Source: Papilionanthe hookeriana x Papilionanthe teres (taxonomy: Eukaryota > Streptophyta > Magnoliopsida > Asparagales > Orchidaceae). Taken from it: 64,000 nt of DNA. The stretch spans positions 56,227,198 through 56,291,197 of the forward strand of contig CM040428.1 of assembly GCA_022702705.1 (NCBI GenBank), given 5' to 3'. The position numbers and the translations under genes were made by a program. The notes beneath the pieces are model-generated. The model had not been told where the DNA came from. It searched no databases and saw only the letters and a list, made by a program, of their open reading frames with translations. Shown here one piece after another: positions 10,641-23,590 of this stretch; positions within the stretch are counted from its first letter, which is position 1; each line of letters opens with the position of its first letter.

Positions 10641-13180
10641 TAATCTTAGTATTTAAAGAGGCAACATCGTTCCAACTAAACAAGAAGCTAACAAATTTAT
10701 ATATGTGTTTTTCTTCACTAATGTATGTGACATTCTAATGTCCTTATTCATATATGCTTATATGTTATTAGCTAGTAAACTAATTATAAGTACATTCACT
10801 ACTCTCCCTCTCAGTCTCAAATGCAATCAGAATGCCTAACATCCATTCAATCATAATCATTTAAACTCTTTATCTTATCAACAAAGACGTAGAAACAGAT
10901 CACAAGACAATCTTCATTAATGGACACATAAAAAGAGTTTAATAAGACTAAGACCGAACATATGAGCAAATAATTTATAAAGAGTGATATTAGTCATTAT
11001 CACATATATGATTATGCCGACATCTCCAATCATTTTTACTTTGAAGACTTTACTCAAAACTTCAGCAAAATAAGAGGGATTACTCTTGGGTTGATTTTGA
11101 GCTTTGCTAAAGTACAAATCAGTATCATAAATGTCTTAGATAGAAAAGATGAGCTATAAGAGAAGGAAAGTTTTATTCATTCATTTCACATCATGTTCTT
11201 TTTAAATAGGGTTTATTTAAAGACATATGATGCATTAAGCTAAATTTTCATCCTGATTAATCCACTGTTAACTATGCATCATATTTGTTTATGTTTATAA
11301 CAAGATGAGGTTAGCTTTTTAAATTTTTTTCTTGATTTTATGAAATTTTATTTATTTAAGCAATATTTGAGTTGAAATTTTTTAAATTTAAATTTAAAAT
11401 AATTTGACGTCTAATTTTAATAAATTTATAGTCAAACTGAATGTCTCGATGAGATTAATGGATCAATACCAAAGAAATCCAATTTGATTTCAAAGGAACC
11501 CAAGTTGCACACTTAAAATATAATTAAACATTTAGGAGATTAAATGATTGACCAATGATTCTCAAATTTTTCAATCACATAATTAAATCAAATAGCTAAA
11601 TGAAATGAATCTAATGAGCTTAAAATAGCTCAAATTTTGACAAAATTAAAGTACTCAAATATTCAAATAATGTTATCTAATCATTGTTGTGACTTATGCT
11701 GATCAATGGAATGCTTTGGAATTTTGGTGGAAATAACTAGAATATAATTTTAAGAACTAGATAAAGCAAACTGAATTAGGAGAGAGCTCAATATTGTTGA
11801 AGAATATTAGAACTCTACTTAAGAATTAATGTCAGAACATTGCTCAACCACTTTTATAGAACTAACACCATTGGATTTTCATTGCTTGATCCAAAGTTAA
11901 ACTTTAGTTTACATAAATGAAAATAATAATAATAATAATAATAATTGAGAAGATTTAGATAATTAGTAAACTTGCGGTCGAAATAAGTTGACCAGCCTCC
12001 AAATAAATCTAATTTAGTTAAACTAAATTCTCAAAATTAAGATTATTTTTTTAAAAATTATTGAATATTCTTCATAATGAAACATAGCTTTTAAAAGAGC
12101 CTTGAGTTTGAATCGCATTAGACATCATGCTTGGAGATGGATGGAAACAAATAATGAAATATAACTTCATGATTCTTTAAGCACTATTAGAATACACAAT
12201 CATCTCCAGCTAGCAATAATATAGCTCACTTGAGATGAATATCTCAACATATCATCTTTTTATTAAGTTATTAACATTAGACAACCTTAACTTCATATGG
12301 GGCAGCCTTGGCTTCATACGAGCCTCCAAAAAGTACAACATGAATACTTTGTGAGGACTTTGTTGGTTGGTGGATATAGAGACAGGTGACTGGGCATAGG
12401 ATAAGCAAATCATGGATAAAGTCCTAAAACTTTCAGTATCATCAAGTCAAAGTTTGGATGGATCATATTGAATCAGTGCAACTTGCAAAAGTATTTACAT
12501 TATAATATAGTTCAACTCGTTAAAAATTAATCTTGGTACTATTTTCTTATGGAAGTCTAATGGGGGCACTAGTGCGCTTTTTGTATGAGAGACCAACCAG
12601 ACACTATTCTGACTCTAATGCAAAATGACACAAACATCTTATTTTTTGATGTATTGTGCGACTCATCCATCCTACAGATCATTAATTGATAGACATTGAT
12701 TGGAAAAGTGGGAAGAAGTATAAGGATTTAATCATCTATCAACTTCTTGTTAACTATTGAAGTCTTGCTATCTATTTGAGTAACTTAAATTTCAGAGGAA
12801 AGTATTTTTGAACTAAGAATAATATTTAATTGCTGAAGTTTATTAGTTAACTCTGTTGGAAAAAAAAATGAAGTTATTGTAACTATCATGAAATCAAATG
12901 TTCGATATATTAATTTTTTTTTTCGTTGCTCAATAAAAATACTCGAACAAACATTCTTCCTCAGGACCTGAGGAAGTGACAAACATTCTTCCTACGAATA
13001 TGAGAAAGTTGTCACTGCTAAATAAACAAAGATATTTTATTTTGTATTAAATATAAATTAAAATTACCTCAATCATCCTTAAATCTTTATTTTGAAATAT
13101 ATATTTCAATCCCTATTCTTCAAAAATCAAAATCATAAATTCATAAATCTTTAATCCTTATTATTTTTTCTCTAAGGGCC
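10641..13180. other. 2.5 kb of AT-rich spacer without recognised genes
   Basis: Only short ORFs (66 aa or less) with no recognisable composition. An (ATA)n run lies at about 11921-11945. TTCCTCAGGACCTGAGGAAG (12957-12976) is a short perfect palindrome. I see no splice-linked coding exons. Confidence 0.5.
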
Positions 13181-13182
13181 CG

Positions 13183-13379
13183 TTTGGGGCAGCTTATTTG
13201 GTGCGGAGGCGTTTTGAAAACGTCATCATCTCATTTGATAAATGCGTTTGGATAACTCATCAAAGCTGCATGAGCAATACGTGACAACATCTGAATAAGT
13301 CATTGATCAACGAACTATTAGGATAAGCTGTTTATCTGAATAAGCTAGATAAGCTGCAACCGCCCCAAACAAACTGTAA
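13183..13379. mobile_element. hAT-like MITE with GCCCGTTTGGGGC ends
   Basis: The left end GGGCCCGTTTGGGGCAGCTTAT is mirrored by ATAAGCTGCAACCGCCCCAAAC at the right. Length is about 197 bp, with no coding sequence. It lies about 530 bp upstream of the SYT3 start codon, in the promoter region. No clear target duplication is seen. Confidence 0.6.
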
Positions 13380-13715
13380 ATATATGGTATCTATTCTTAA
13401 ATTATCTGAATATTTTAATCAATTGTATTTAATGCACAATTTTTAATAATCCCCAAAACGTTAATTATACCCATTACTTGTCTTTGCGAAGAAGACACGC
13501 CATTTGGAAAGAACAGGGGCTTTTTCGTAATTCTGATAAAACTTTAGGAGAAACGTGTCAATTTGCCAAGCGTTAGCGGTTTTCTTCGGCTGATTACAGT
13601 TGAATCAAAGATCCATTCCCGTCTTCTAAGCTCAGTCATCTTCTTTCATTCTCTTCTCCGATTCGATAAGTTCTTGTTCTTCTCATCGATTAGATGCTTT
13701 GGTGGCTCAGAGCTG

Positions 13716-16700
13716 ATGGGTTTGGTGGGCACCATTCTTGGAATCATTGGATTCGGCTTCGGAGTTCCGATCGGTATCTTGATTGGATATTTCTTCTTCA
13801 TCTTCTGCAACCCTGGGGTTGTACAGGTTCCGTGCGGCCTTTGTTTCTCGATTCCAATAATGTGAAGGAGTAGACATTTGGTGTTTTTGAATCTTTATTT
13901 TGTCCTTTTATAGAATCCAAAAGTTGAGCTCCGTGGATGAAGCCAAGCTCGGTTTTGATGATTTTCTGTTTTAGTTGGGTTTTTTATTTGAATATGGTGG
14001 TTAGAGTTAGATGTTGTTTCGTAATTTTGTTTCGCTATGCCGAATTTAGCATTTTTTTTGGGATTAGGGAAAGGGTTACTTTAATTGGATTAGTTCTAGT
14101 TCGAAGAGCTGATATGAGTACCCACAAATTTTTTGTAATAAGTATAGCTATTAAACTGCGTAAAACGTTTTATAAAATTAAAGGGAGTTTGCTTCTTCTT
14201 AACACTCTCATCTGTGAACTGGTCAGGATATTAATAGTACATATATCTTTTTCGGAGAAGAATAAGAATTTTATTTTCTGTGCGGGATTTGATCATTTTG
14301 TGTATCATCATCAAATACTGATACCAAAGCTATTTAATCTTGTCCATTTTAGCACTCGTTGGATGATGGTTTTTCCCTTTTCTTCATTTTCAAAACAGGA
14401 GCCCATTATTAGACCTCTGACTGAGCTAGATTCGGAGAGCTTGCATGATTTCATACTCGAGATTCCAGCATGGTTGAAGAATCCTGATTATGATAGAGTA
14501 AGTTTTCTGTTTTTTTTTCCTGCTGATTTGATGATTTGCCTTTCCTTTCACTTTCAGTAATCTGAAGACTTTTGTTTACTTTTTCGTGCTGTTGATAATT
14601 TTACTGAGCTGTGAACTTTTTTCTTAACTATTCTTCCGTTACAATCCCTGTACTAATTCATTCCGTTTTGGTAATTTGCACAGCAATATTAAAGAAAAAT
14701 CATAGGAAGTGTTTTTATTTTTCTTTTTAATTAACTTTAATGTAATTCTTAGAGTACTTTTACTTGTTTGGATTTTTTGAGGATTTGTTATTGATTATCC
14801 TTCATCTAGATAAAAGCTGTTGTAGTATTATTTCCCTGTACAGAATCAGTTGTGGTAATTCTTTGTTTCTGGTTTTAAAATCAAATGTTGTATAACATAT
14901 AAGCTAGAACTTTTGCAGTCAAGGATTCTCAAGGAAATCCTAGAATATGAAACGTGGGATCATTAATAACTATTTTAAAAGATATGATATGTTGCAATAC
15001 CAAATAAATTTGTGTTGAAAGGGCAAAGAAAATGTGTACATCATGTGTCTAACATACACTTAAAAAGTTTTTAAAAGGAAATATGTTTTTGGCACTTCTG
15101 CCTACATGATAATAAGTTGAAAAAGAAAGGGAAATCTTGTCTTCTAAATTTAAATTAGTATAACACACCTTAGGTGCTTCTATTTTTTGTTGAGCAGATT
15201 TTTATTTTATTGCAGCAACTTCATGATATCAATAATTTATTTTGAACACTTAAATAGTACCTCTACAATGCGTGGATAAGGATGCATAAATGAAGTCTTC
15301 TCTCACACAACATGTGCTAGTTATGCCCTATTTTTGGTGCCACAAAAGAGTTAGGATAAATGTGAAGATGATGGTGATTTTTTTGATGAAAATAGTTTCA
15401 CATATAAAAATGTCAGATTCTTCATTTTATGGAAGTTTGGCATTTTTAACATCTGGAAATTATTCTTATTTTACTATTTTGTTTCTTTTGCAGGTTGATT
15501 GGTTGAATAAATTCATTTTTGATATGTGGCCTTGCTTAAATAAGGTTGTCCTCCTCCTCGTTTATTTTATTATTTTATAGCGTTCTCATCTAGCATTCTC
15601 TTATATTTATTCCTCAACTTAGGTTGATGTTTTTCTTGTAATCAATGTGCTGATTCTTTATTTGCTTTGTGGATCTTAAACAGGCAATATGCAATAGAAT
15701 AAGAAGCTCAACGAGGACAACATTTGACCAATACATTGGAAAGTACTTCATTGAGTCCCTTGAATTTGACAATCTTACCCTTGGAATTTTTCCACCAACA
15801 ATTCATGGTAGGCCTCCCCCGTTAACGCTTTCGTAAGGAATGAATACACCAATCTTAAGTAAAGGATCCAGTTGTGTGCTAAACATGCTGACTGTAGCAT
15901 CTTAAACCTCGTAAGCTTTATGATATTAGATATTTGCTTACAAATTGATATGATGTAAGAACCACAACCCCAATCTTCCACAATTCATTTACAGGATTGC
16001 AAGGTATTAAAGTTTCTGTAGTTCAATTGATTTTGGCTAGTATTAGTCTTTATATTATATGTGAGCATAGTATTATATTGAAACTTGAAGTTTACTTGAA
16101 TATAATTATTAGAGCAAGCCATTTGTTTGTTAGGAGGCCTCTTACATGGAATAATTCAATTATCATACGAAGTAAAGGCAAAGAAATTAAGCATGCCAAA
16201 GGATGTTAAGATTTATGTGATCTGGTCATCGCCTACACATTGGGTGAGCAGAGTGAGAAGTGATCCAGTACATGTATAATTGTAATTAGAGATTGTTTTT
16301 GATAAACCCAAATGCATATAATTTCATTATAAAGTGAAGTCTCAAATCTCTCTAAGACACGAAACTAAAAAGAAAATCTCCTAGTACTATGTAAAATCAG
16401 AAGACCAACATAGATTGATGAAAACCACAACATTCCAAAATATGTCCTCCTGGATGCACCTTGATCGAAGATGATACTACATAATTGTTAGTCCATATAT
16501 CCTGCATGAGATATAAAAAGAACAATACACCTTAAGTCCTTCTTGTTTGACTCATTCAAAATAAGGGCTTGAATACCAAATAAACCACAACAATTTCTGC
16601 TTATGTTGCCATGGCTCTTGCATACTCAATGGAGCCATAAAAATAGTCCATCCAATGCATGGAGCTCTCTTTAATGCATGGTTTGAGGAGGGGTTAATAT

Positions 16701-19700
16701 ACATAGGTTTGCTTTTGCTTTTGCATTTGCATGGAGGCTATTTTCATGGGGTTAATATACATAGGTTTGCTTTTGCATTGGCATAAATAAACTCACTTCA
16801 ATTACCTCGCATTGGCATAAATAAACTCACTTCAATTACCTCGCCATTCTTCATATGCAGTTTACATGGGCCCAATTCATTTCTCAAGCTATTGTATTTG
16901 TAAACACTAAAAATAATAAAACTTGATCAGTTTGGATGCCAATAAGAAAAAGTATAATATTTAATTAAAAAGCTTTAACTTAAATTTCTAGGAAGAATTC
17001 AAGTGAGTGGGGCCTACAACATTACATTGGTGCAATATTTTAGTAATTCTTATCCTTTACTCAATATTGTTGCAATAAGCTTGGATCTCCTCTGTTTATC
17101 CTCTCTAAATTGAGCTCTTCATGTTCCTATGTCCTTAACAGGCTGAGCATTATACAGCCACAAAAAGGCATATGAAAATCATAAGATATTTCTGAACATG
17201 TTTTTCTTTTCAAATTGAGATGAATCCATCGATATTATAGGTGCGCTTGCCTTTGAATTTTCGTTACTTATAAAAATAAGCTATTTTGTTTTTTATATAA
17301 CTACACGACACTTATACCATGATTAAAATTGAACCCCTCTATACTAAGTGACGGGGGAACTGTCCTGCACAGGTTCCTTGCAATCCCACTTCCGCAGTTC
17401 CGTAGCTTTTGTGGGTTTCACGATCCCATCTCGATGAGACAAGTGGGTGAGGGATATTCATTGCTGCTATAGTTATCAGACCCCCGTGGGCCCATTTTTA
17501 ATATTTCTATAATTACAATTAGGATTTTTGAGAGGAAATTATTTGTATTTTGTTATTTTCTTGTTCTGACAGACTTTAGCTATTGTTTTTGTGCTTTGGA
17601 AGCTCTCTACTTTTTTACTCTCCAGAGTGTTATTTTTTGTTCTTTTCACAAGTGGTGTGTTTGTATATTGCTCAAAAACATGTGGTGGATTCCTTCTCTC
17701 CATCTGTATCTCTCCGTTTCATCATTAGGCTTGCTGTTTTCCAGCTAGACAGCTGCTGAACTCCTCTTCTCCCATATTCTCATTCCTTTACCATTTCACA
17801 ACCATCTCCTGCTAAATTCATTTCCTAAACACCTTCTAGAAGCCTAATATATTGTCAAATTTGATATATTGCTGTGAATTGCCTTGTTCTTGGTTTTCTA
17901 TTGTGCTATCTGAACTGATGAATTTAATATTGATTAGTTTAAATGTTTAGTTCTTACCCTTTTCATTAATGAGAAAATTCAATCAGTTATTTAATTCCAA
18001 CAGGTGTTAAAGTTATAGAAACTCAAGAAAATGAACTACTTATTGAGCCTAGACTTCGATGGGCTGGTAATTGCAATGTCAACTTGGCTGTAAAACTGTT
18101 TTCCTTTAAATTCAATGTACAGGTAAGCCACTAAACGATATGACAAAACGGACAGTGTTTTTCTAAAAAAGAAAAAGAAGGAAGATTTACATACATACCA
18201 CTCAATTCGTATGAATTCACATATCTAACACCTTACCTATGCATGAAAAGTTGCATTTCACCTTTTAAAAGTTAAAATGGTGGCACTTTTTTATGTGATA
18301 TGAAATATTTTAGTGGTATTAATGTAAATAGTAAAGTTTTGGTGTTAGATATGTAACTGCATAAGAATTGTGTGGTTTGCATGTAAATGCCCTAAAAAAA
18401 GGCCTAAATTTTGAACCATTTTTTGTATTTTTTATAGTTTTTGGATTTACAAATATTCTTGGCACCTCGTATTACTCTAAAGCCACTTGTTCCAAGCTTC
18501 CCATGTTTTTCAAGCATAAGTGTTTCTTTGGTGGAAAAGGTAATTATACTTGGAATGATTTTTGCTCAAGTGACCATTTTTTAATTTATTTTCCAATAAT
18601 TTTTCATTTTTCTGCTTTTTTACTGCAGCCTTATATTGACTTTGGACTCAAACTACTTGGGGCAGACATCATGGCCATTCCTGTATTATATCGCTTTGTT
18701 CAGGTCTTCAAACTTCCATAATCTGCTTTAATCTGGGAAGCATAGTTTCATTGAACTTTGGCATGATTGTTTTGTCTTTTTACTATTAGTTCTAGAAAAT
18801 AAGTTTTAACATACTTTAAAATTGGATTGAAACTAACCATAATCTATTTGAAATTTTATTTTAAGGACAAAGTTGCTTCTGAAATTTCAAAACTCTACCA
18901 TTGGCCTAAAGATCTGGAGATTAAAATTCTGGATAATGCTAGGTAATTCTCACCATCTAGAATTAGGTTGAGTTTTTTCTCCTTCGCTTTTGTTGTCAAT
19001 GAGTTACTTCCTGTAGCTCTACTTCGTATGAAATTTTGTTCTTTAAGTGTAAATGCTTTTACTAGATGAACATAACTTAATTTCTATCATTTTTTTAGTA
19101 AATTGTTTGAGAGGTTACAAGTTGCATGCTGACATTTATTTAGAATAAAGTGCTAAAATAGTCCCTTGGCTATTTACATGGGGTTATTTTAATCCCAGAG
19201 TTTAAGAAGTGTTAAAATAGTCCCTTTCAACCCATATTAGAAAGTCTGGGGACTAAATTGACACTTTTATAAACTATGGAGTTAAAATGACATTTTGCTG
19301 GAATTCTGAGGACGATTTTGACACATTTCACCATTTATTTTTAGTTCAATCAGTTATCAACTTAGTGCATGATTTCTTTTAACTTTGTGCTTTCAGTGAT
19401 GCCACGAAGAAACCTGTTGGAATACTACATGTGAAGGTCGTGCGTGCGCTAAACCTCTTGAAAATGGATATCCTCGGTAAATCTGACCCTTATGTGAAAC
19501 TGAGTTTGAGCGGTGAAAGATTGCCATCCAAGAAAACATCCGTGAAGATGAGCAATCTTAACCCTGAATGGAATGAGACTTTCAAGTTCATTGTGAAGGA
19601 CCCTCGAACCCAAGTCCTTCAGCTACATTTGTATGACTGGGAAAAGGTTTAGCTTCCTGTTGGCCTCTTTGTCTTCTTCTAACGACATCTTTTTGCATTC

Positions 19701-21861
19701 AAATTGTTTTAAAATTTAGAGAAATTTACATATGTAGCACACGATTCTCATGTATTTACATATCTCACACCTATACTTTTATATTTACATATATATAGCA
19801 CTTTGGTAATTCACCCTATGCATGTAAATGTGTATTTCACATTTAAAAATTAATAATAGTGCTATTTTTGATGTGATATTAAAGATTTGAGTGCTATAGT
19901 GTGTAAATATAAAAGTAGTGTGATATATGTAAATTGATAAGAATTGTATGCTATGTCTGTAATTGCCTCTTTCAAATGACGGGACATTTACATACATACT
20001 ATCCAATTCCTATGTAGTTACATATATGACACCCAAACTTTGCTTTTTACATTTATACCACCCAAATCTATCACATCGCATAAAAAATACCACCATTTTA
20101 ACATTTAAAAAGTGAAATACACCATTTCATTCAGAGATAAGGTGGTATGCATGTAAAAATTGAAGTATAAGTGTTAATATGCAAATATATAAGAATTGAA
20201 TGGTATGTATGTAAAACTTTCCTAAATTTAATGATAAAGTATAATTGGTTGGATATCATTATGATTTTTTATATGAAAAATTATGAGAAAAGCATAAAAT
20301 AGTTTCCTTACTCTTTACAGGGGGGTCATTTTAGTCTCAGATTCTATAAAAGTGTCAATTTAGTCCCCCATAATCTTTCAATATGAGCTGCGATAATCCC
20401 AATGGATGTCTATTTCATCCCCAATTTAAAGAATTTGAGGACTAATTTAACACTTTTATAGATTCTAAGATAAAAATGGACATATAAATAGTTGGGGGAC
20501 TATTTTGACACTTGATAACTAACAGTGTTGTGTCCTATTTTGTAGGTCAAAGCCCATGATAAATTGGGCATGCAAGTTGTGTCACTCAATTCACTTACTC
20601 CTTATGAGATGAAGGAATTCACTCTTGATCTTCTCAAGAACATGAATCCCAATGATTCACATAACAAAAGAAATAGAGGAAAAGTTGTGGTGGAATTGAC
20701 ATTCGAACCGTTTCGAGAAGAATTTGACAAATTAAGCGGAGTTTTAGACGGCGAATCAAAGCTCAAAAGCCCGGGAAGCTCTTCTTCCCTTAGTTCATCT
20801 GGTGGGGGTCTTCTCTCTGTAACCATTGAAGGTGCAGAAGATGTTGAAGGAAAGCATCACAACAATCCCTATGCAGCTGTTCTTTTTAGAGGAGAACGCA
20901 AAAAAACCAAGGTGAAGTTCATAATATTGGCAAAAAAAATGGGCTTGATGAGATTTTTGTGTGTTTTTTTTTTCTTAGTAATAATGTCTCATTTTGTTTA
21001 AAATTTAGGAAGATTTACGAACATACCACCCATTTCCATTTTATTTACCTATCTAACACCTAAACTTCAATTTTCACATACCTTACCTATGAGAAGGTGC
21101 ATTTCACTTTTTAAAAATTAAAATAGTTGTATTTTTTATGTGATATTAATGATTTGAGTGTTATAGATGTAAAAAAGTAAAGTTTTGGTATTAGATATGT
21201 AAATACATAAGAATTGGGTGATATTATATGTATGTAAATGCCTTAATAATTTGCCTTGTATGCTTTAACATTAGGTAATACAAAAAAGCAGAGATCCACG
21301 GTGGAATGAAGGGTTCCAGTTCGTGCTAGAGGAACCACCAGTTAACGAAAGGATGCATATTGAAGTTATGAGCAAGAGAAGGGGCTTCAGCTGGCATCCG
21401 AAGGTTGGAAAACCAAGACAAAAAATAAAGGAAGATTTGCATACATATCACTTAATTTCTATGTATTTACATATCTAGTACTTAAACTTCAATTTTTACA
21501 TTTATATGCCACCATATCTATCTATGAAAAAGGTGTATTTCACTTTTCAAATGTTAAAATAGTGATATTTTGATGTGATATGAAAGATTTTGGGGGTATA
21601 ATTGTAAAAAAGTAAAGTATAGGTATTAGATATGTAAATGCATAAGAATTAAGTGGTATGCATGTAAATGGCTATGTTTCTTACATCCACTTTTGTTATT
21701 CTTAACATGAATATTTTTCATTGAGACTGTAGGAATCTCTGGGCCATGTTGATCTTAACCTCGCAGATGTTGTGAATAATGGACGCATCAACAATAGATT
21801 TAATCTCATAAACTCTAAGAATGGAGTGATCCACGTTGAGCTCAGATGGAGCACCGTTTGA
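13716..21861 (+). CDS. SYT3: synaptotagmin-3-like lipid-transfer/tethering protein (SMP + two C2 domains)
   Basis: Plant SYTs anchor in the ER and bind the plasma membrane through C2 domains, moving lipids with their SMP domain. Exons: 13716-13826, 14399-14497, 15494-15544, 15684-15807, 18004-18122, 18438-18539, 18629-18703, 18866-18942, 19397-19646, 20546-20911, 21275-21403, 21733-21861. All have GT/AG borders and join in frame to 543 aa; Arabidopsis SYT3 is about 540. Residues 5-31 form a membrane anchor (LGIIGFGFGVPIGILIGYFF). The SMP domain spans about 67-245 (NPDYDRVDWLNKF, APRITLKPLVPSFPCF, DFGLKLLGADIMAIP). C2A spans about 259-375 and keeps Asp at KMDILGKSDPYV and YDWEKVKAHDKLG. C2B spans about 425-540; its first loop reads KHHNNPYAAVLF without the usual SDPY Asp, so calcium binding there is doubtful. 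The ATG at 13716 has the family's usual N-terminus. Introns carry many MITEs. No disabling mutation is seen. Confidence 0.93.
16690..16850. repeat. local tandem duplications in SYT3 intron 4
   Basis: GGTTAATATACATAGGTTTG is repeated near 16694 and 16750. A 34-bp unit beginning GCATTGGCATAAATAAACTC is repeated near 16776 and 16810. Both lie in the 2.2-kb fourth intron. They look like simple slippage duplications. Confidence 0.75.
18187..18400. mobile_element. family-A MITE (copy 5), SYT3 intron 5
   Basis: Well-preserved ends GAAGATTTACATACATACCA and GTGGTTTGCATGTAAATGCCC, with central ATGCATGAAAAGTTGC and TTATGTGATATGAAA. It starts about 65 bp after the exon 5 donor and ends about 38 bp before the exon 6 acceptor, so the short 315-bp intron is mostly MITE. 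Confidence 0.85.
19140..19345. mobile_element. AGTCCC-type palindromic MITE (family E), SYT3 intron 8
   Basis: Contains GCTAAAATAGTCCCTTGG near the left end and its inverted counterpart GAGGACGATTTTGACAC at the right, with repeated GTTAAAATAGTCCC and GGGGACTAAATTGACAC inside. The same motifs recur at 20290-20515, in both units of the duplication at 21882-23590, and at 62635-62705. Confidence 0.65.
19715..20225. mobile_element. two family-A MITEs (copies 6 and 7), SYT3 intron 9
   Basis: Copy 6 spans about 19720-19968 and copy 7 about 19985-20222, separated by about 15 bp. Both show the ATTTACATATMTNACACC left motif and the matching RYRTTAnTATGnAAAT right motif. The pair repeats the head-to-tail arrangement seen at 5575-6060. 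Confidence 0.8.
20290..20520. mobile_element. family-E MITE, SYT3 intron 9
   Basis: Inverted arms: TAAAATAGTTTCCTTACTC at the left and GTTGGGGGACTATTTTGACA at the right, with TCAATTTAGTCCCCC and GAGGACTAATTTAACAC inside. It ends about 25 bp before the exon 10 acceptor at 20545. Confidence 0.65.
21005..21247. mobile_element. family-A MITE (copy 8), SYT3 intron 10
   Basis: GGAAGATTTACGAACATACC at the left and GGGTGATATTATATGTATGTAAAT at the right, with the usual central AAAGTTAAAATAG-like stretch. It makes up about two thirds of the 363-bp intron and ends about 28 bp before the next exon. Confidence 0.85.
21430..21672. mobile_element. family-A MITE (copy 9), SYT3 intron 11
   Basis: GGAAGATTTGCATACATATC at the left and AAGTGGTATGCATGTAAATG at the right. 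It begins 26 bp after the exon 11 donor and fills most of the 329-bp intron. It is one of the best-preserved copies. Confidence 0.85.
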
Positions 21862-21881
21862 CCAACAGGTTAGATTTTTTT

Positions 21882-23590
21882 TGAATTTTCTTCTCTTTAA
21901 AACTGAATACATTATCATTTTACATGAAAAAAATGAAAAAGATGGGCACTTTTAATGTGTTGAAACAGTCTCCTTACTTTTTAAAAGGGGGATTATTTTG
22001 AGCCCAATTAAATATCTAGGAACTAATTTGACATTTTTATTTATTCTGAGACTAAATTGGCCTCCGTAAATAGTGAGAGAATTAGGGTTTTCAAAAAGTC
22101 TCATGGTTAAAAGAAAAATTTGTATTATACTTCTAAGTAGCTTATGTTTGATTCATTCATCAAGCAAATGAGCCAAACATGAACAATTTTTTGAGCTCGA
22201 TTAATATATTAGTCAAACACCGACAAATTATTGTATGATTATGTTTGACTTGTTTTGGTATGAATTAGTTAAATAATTAAATAATTGATACATTTATGTT
22301 GTATTTAAGAAAATGTTAAATTTTAATATTTTTAAAGTCATTCGAGCTAAGTTTGAGCTAAACTTATGCCAAAACAAACAAACAAACAACGAATTCACAT
22401 CAAGTAGAACATGAACTTGCCATTCACGACCAATTTCAAATATGAATTTATGTCAAACTAAAAAATTTTGAACAAGCGGAACCTGAACAAATATTGAGCT
22501 CATTCAAGCTCGCTCGGTTGCCTTAAAGATAACAATGTTAGCCCCCTTCCCCAAAAAAATTATATATTCAGCATCTTCATTTTCATCAGAATTCATTGAT
22601 TTGTTCTATTACTGAACTTGCTGCTTATGGTAAGCTGCAGTAAGGTTCTCATTCAGCTGCTCCAACATACATCCTCCGAAGAGTGAAAAATAAGATCTTG
22701 AAGCTTGAGCTAAATGAAAAAAATGTGACATTATCATTATCATTTTACATATGAATTTTCTTCTCTTTAAAACTGAATACATTATCATTTTACATGAAAA
22801 AAATGAAAAAGATGGACACTTTTAATGTGTTGAAACAGTCTCCTTACTTTTTAAAAGGGGGATTATTTTGAGCCCAATTAAATATCTAGGAACTAATTTG
22901 ACATTTTTATTTATTCTGAGACTAAATTGGCCTCCGTAAATAGTGAGAGAATTAGGGTTTTCAAAAAGCCTCATGGTTAAAGAAAAATTTGTATCCTGCT
23001 TCTAAGTTAAGCAGCTTATGTTTGATTCATTCGTCAAGCTAACGAGCCAAACATGAATAATTATTTGAGCTTGATTAATAGATTAGTCGAACACCGACAA
23101 ACTTTTTTATGATTGTGTTTGGCTTGTTTTGGTATGAATTAGTTAAATAATTAAATAATTGATACATTGATGTTGTATTTAAGAAAAGGTTTAATTTTAA
23201 TAATTTTAAAGTTATTCGAGCTAATTTTCAGCCAAACATAACCCAAAACAAACAAGCAACGAATTCGCATCAAGTTGAACATGAACATGCTAATCACGGG
23301 CAATTTCAAATATGAACTTATTTCAAACTAAAAAATTTTGAACAAGCGGAACCTGAACAAATATTGAGCTCATTCAAGCTCATTCGGTTGCACCCCTAAA
23401 GATAACAATGTTAGCCCCCTTCCCCAAAAAAATTATATATTCAGCATCTTCATTTTCATCAGAATTCATTGATTTGTTCTATTACTGAACTTGCTGCTTA
23501 TGGTAAGCTGCAGTAAGGTTCTCATTCAGCTGCTCCAACATACATCCTCCGAAGAGTGAAAAATAAGATCTTGAAGCTTGAGCTAAATGA
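21882..23590. repeat. direct tandem duplication, two units of about 840 bp
   Basis: Unit 1 is 21882-22717 and unit 2 is 22752-23590, period about 870 bp with a 34-bp junction. The units are nearly identical for long runs (TGAATTTTCTTCTCTTTAAA at both starts; GATCTTGAAGCTTGAGC at both ends), with scattered changes in the middle. Each unit contains a family-E MITE piece followed by a decayed GAGCTCG / family-B hAT remnant and then GTTCTCATTCAGCTGCTCCA, which may be SYT3 3' UTR sequence. ATTATCATTTTACAT near the unit start is present again at the junction, so short homology may have guided the event. It starts 20 bp after the SYT3 stop codon. Confidence 0.9.

Noticed and set aside
13937..14560. 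207-codon ORF
   Set aside because: Only its 33 codons at 14399-14497 are SYT3 exon 2. The rest is intron that happens to be open.
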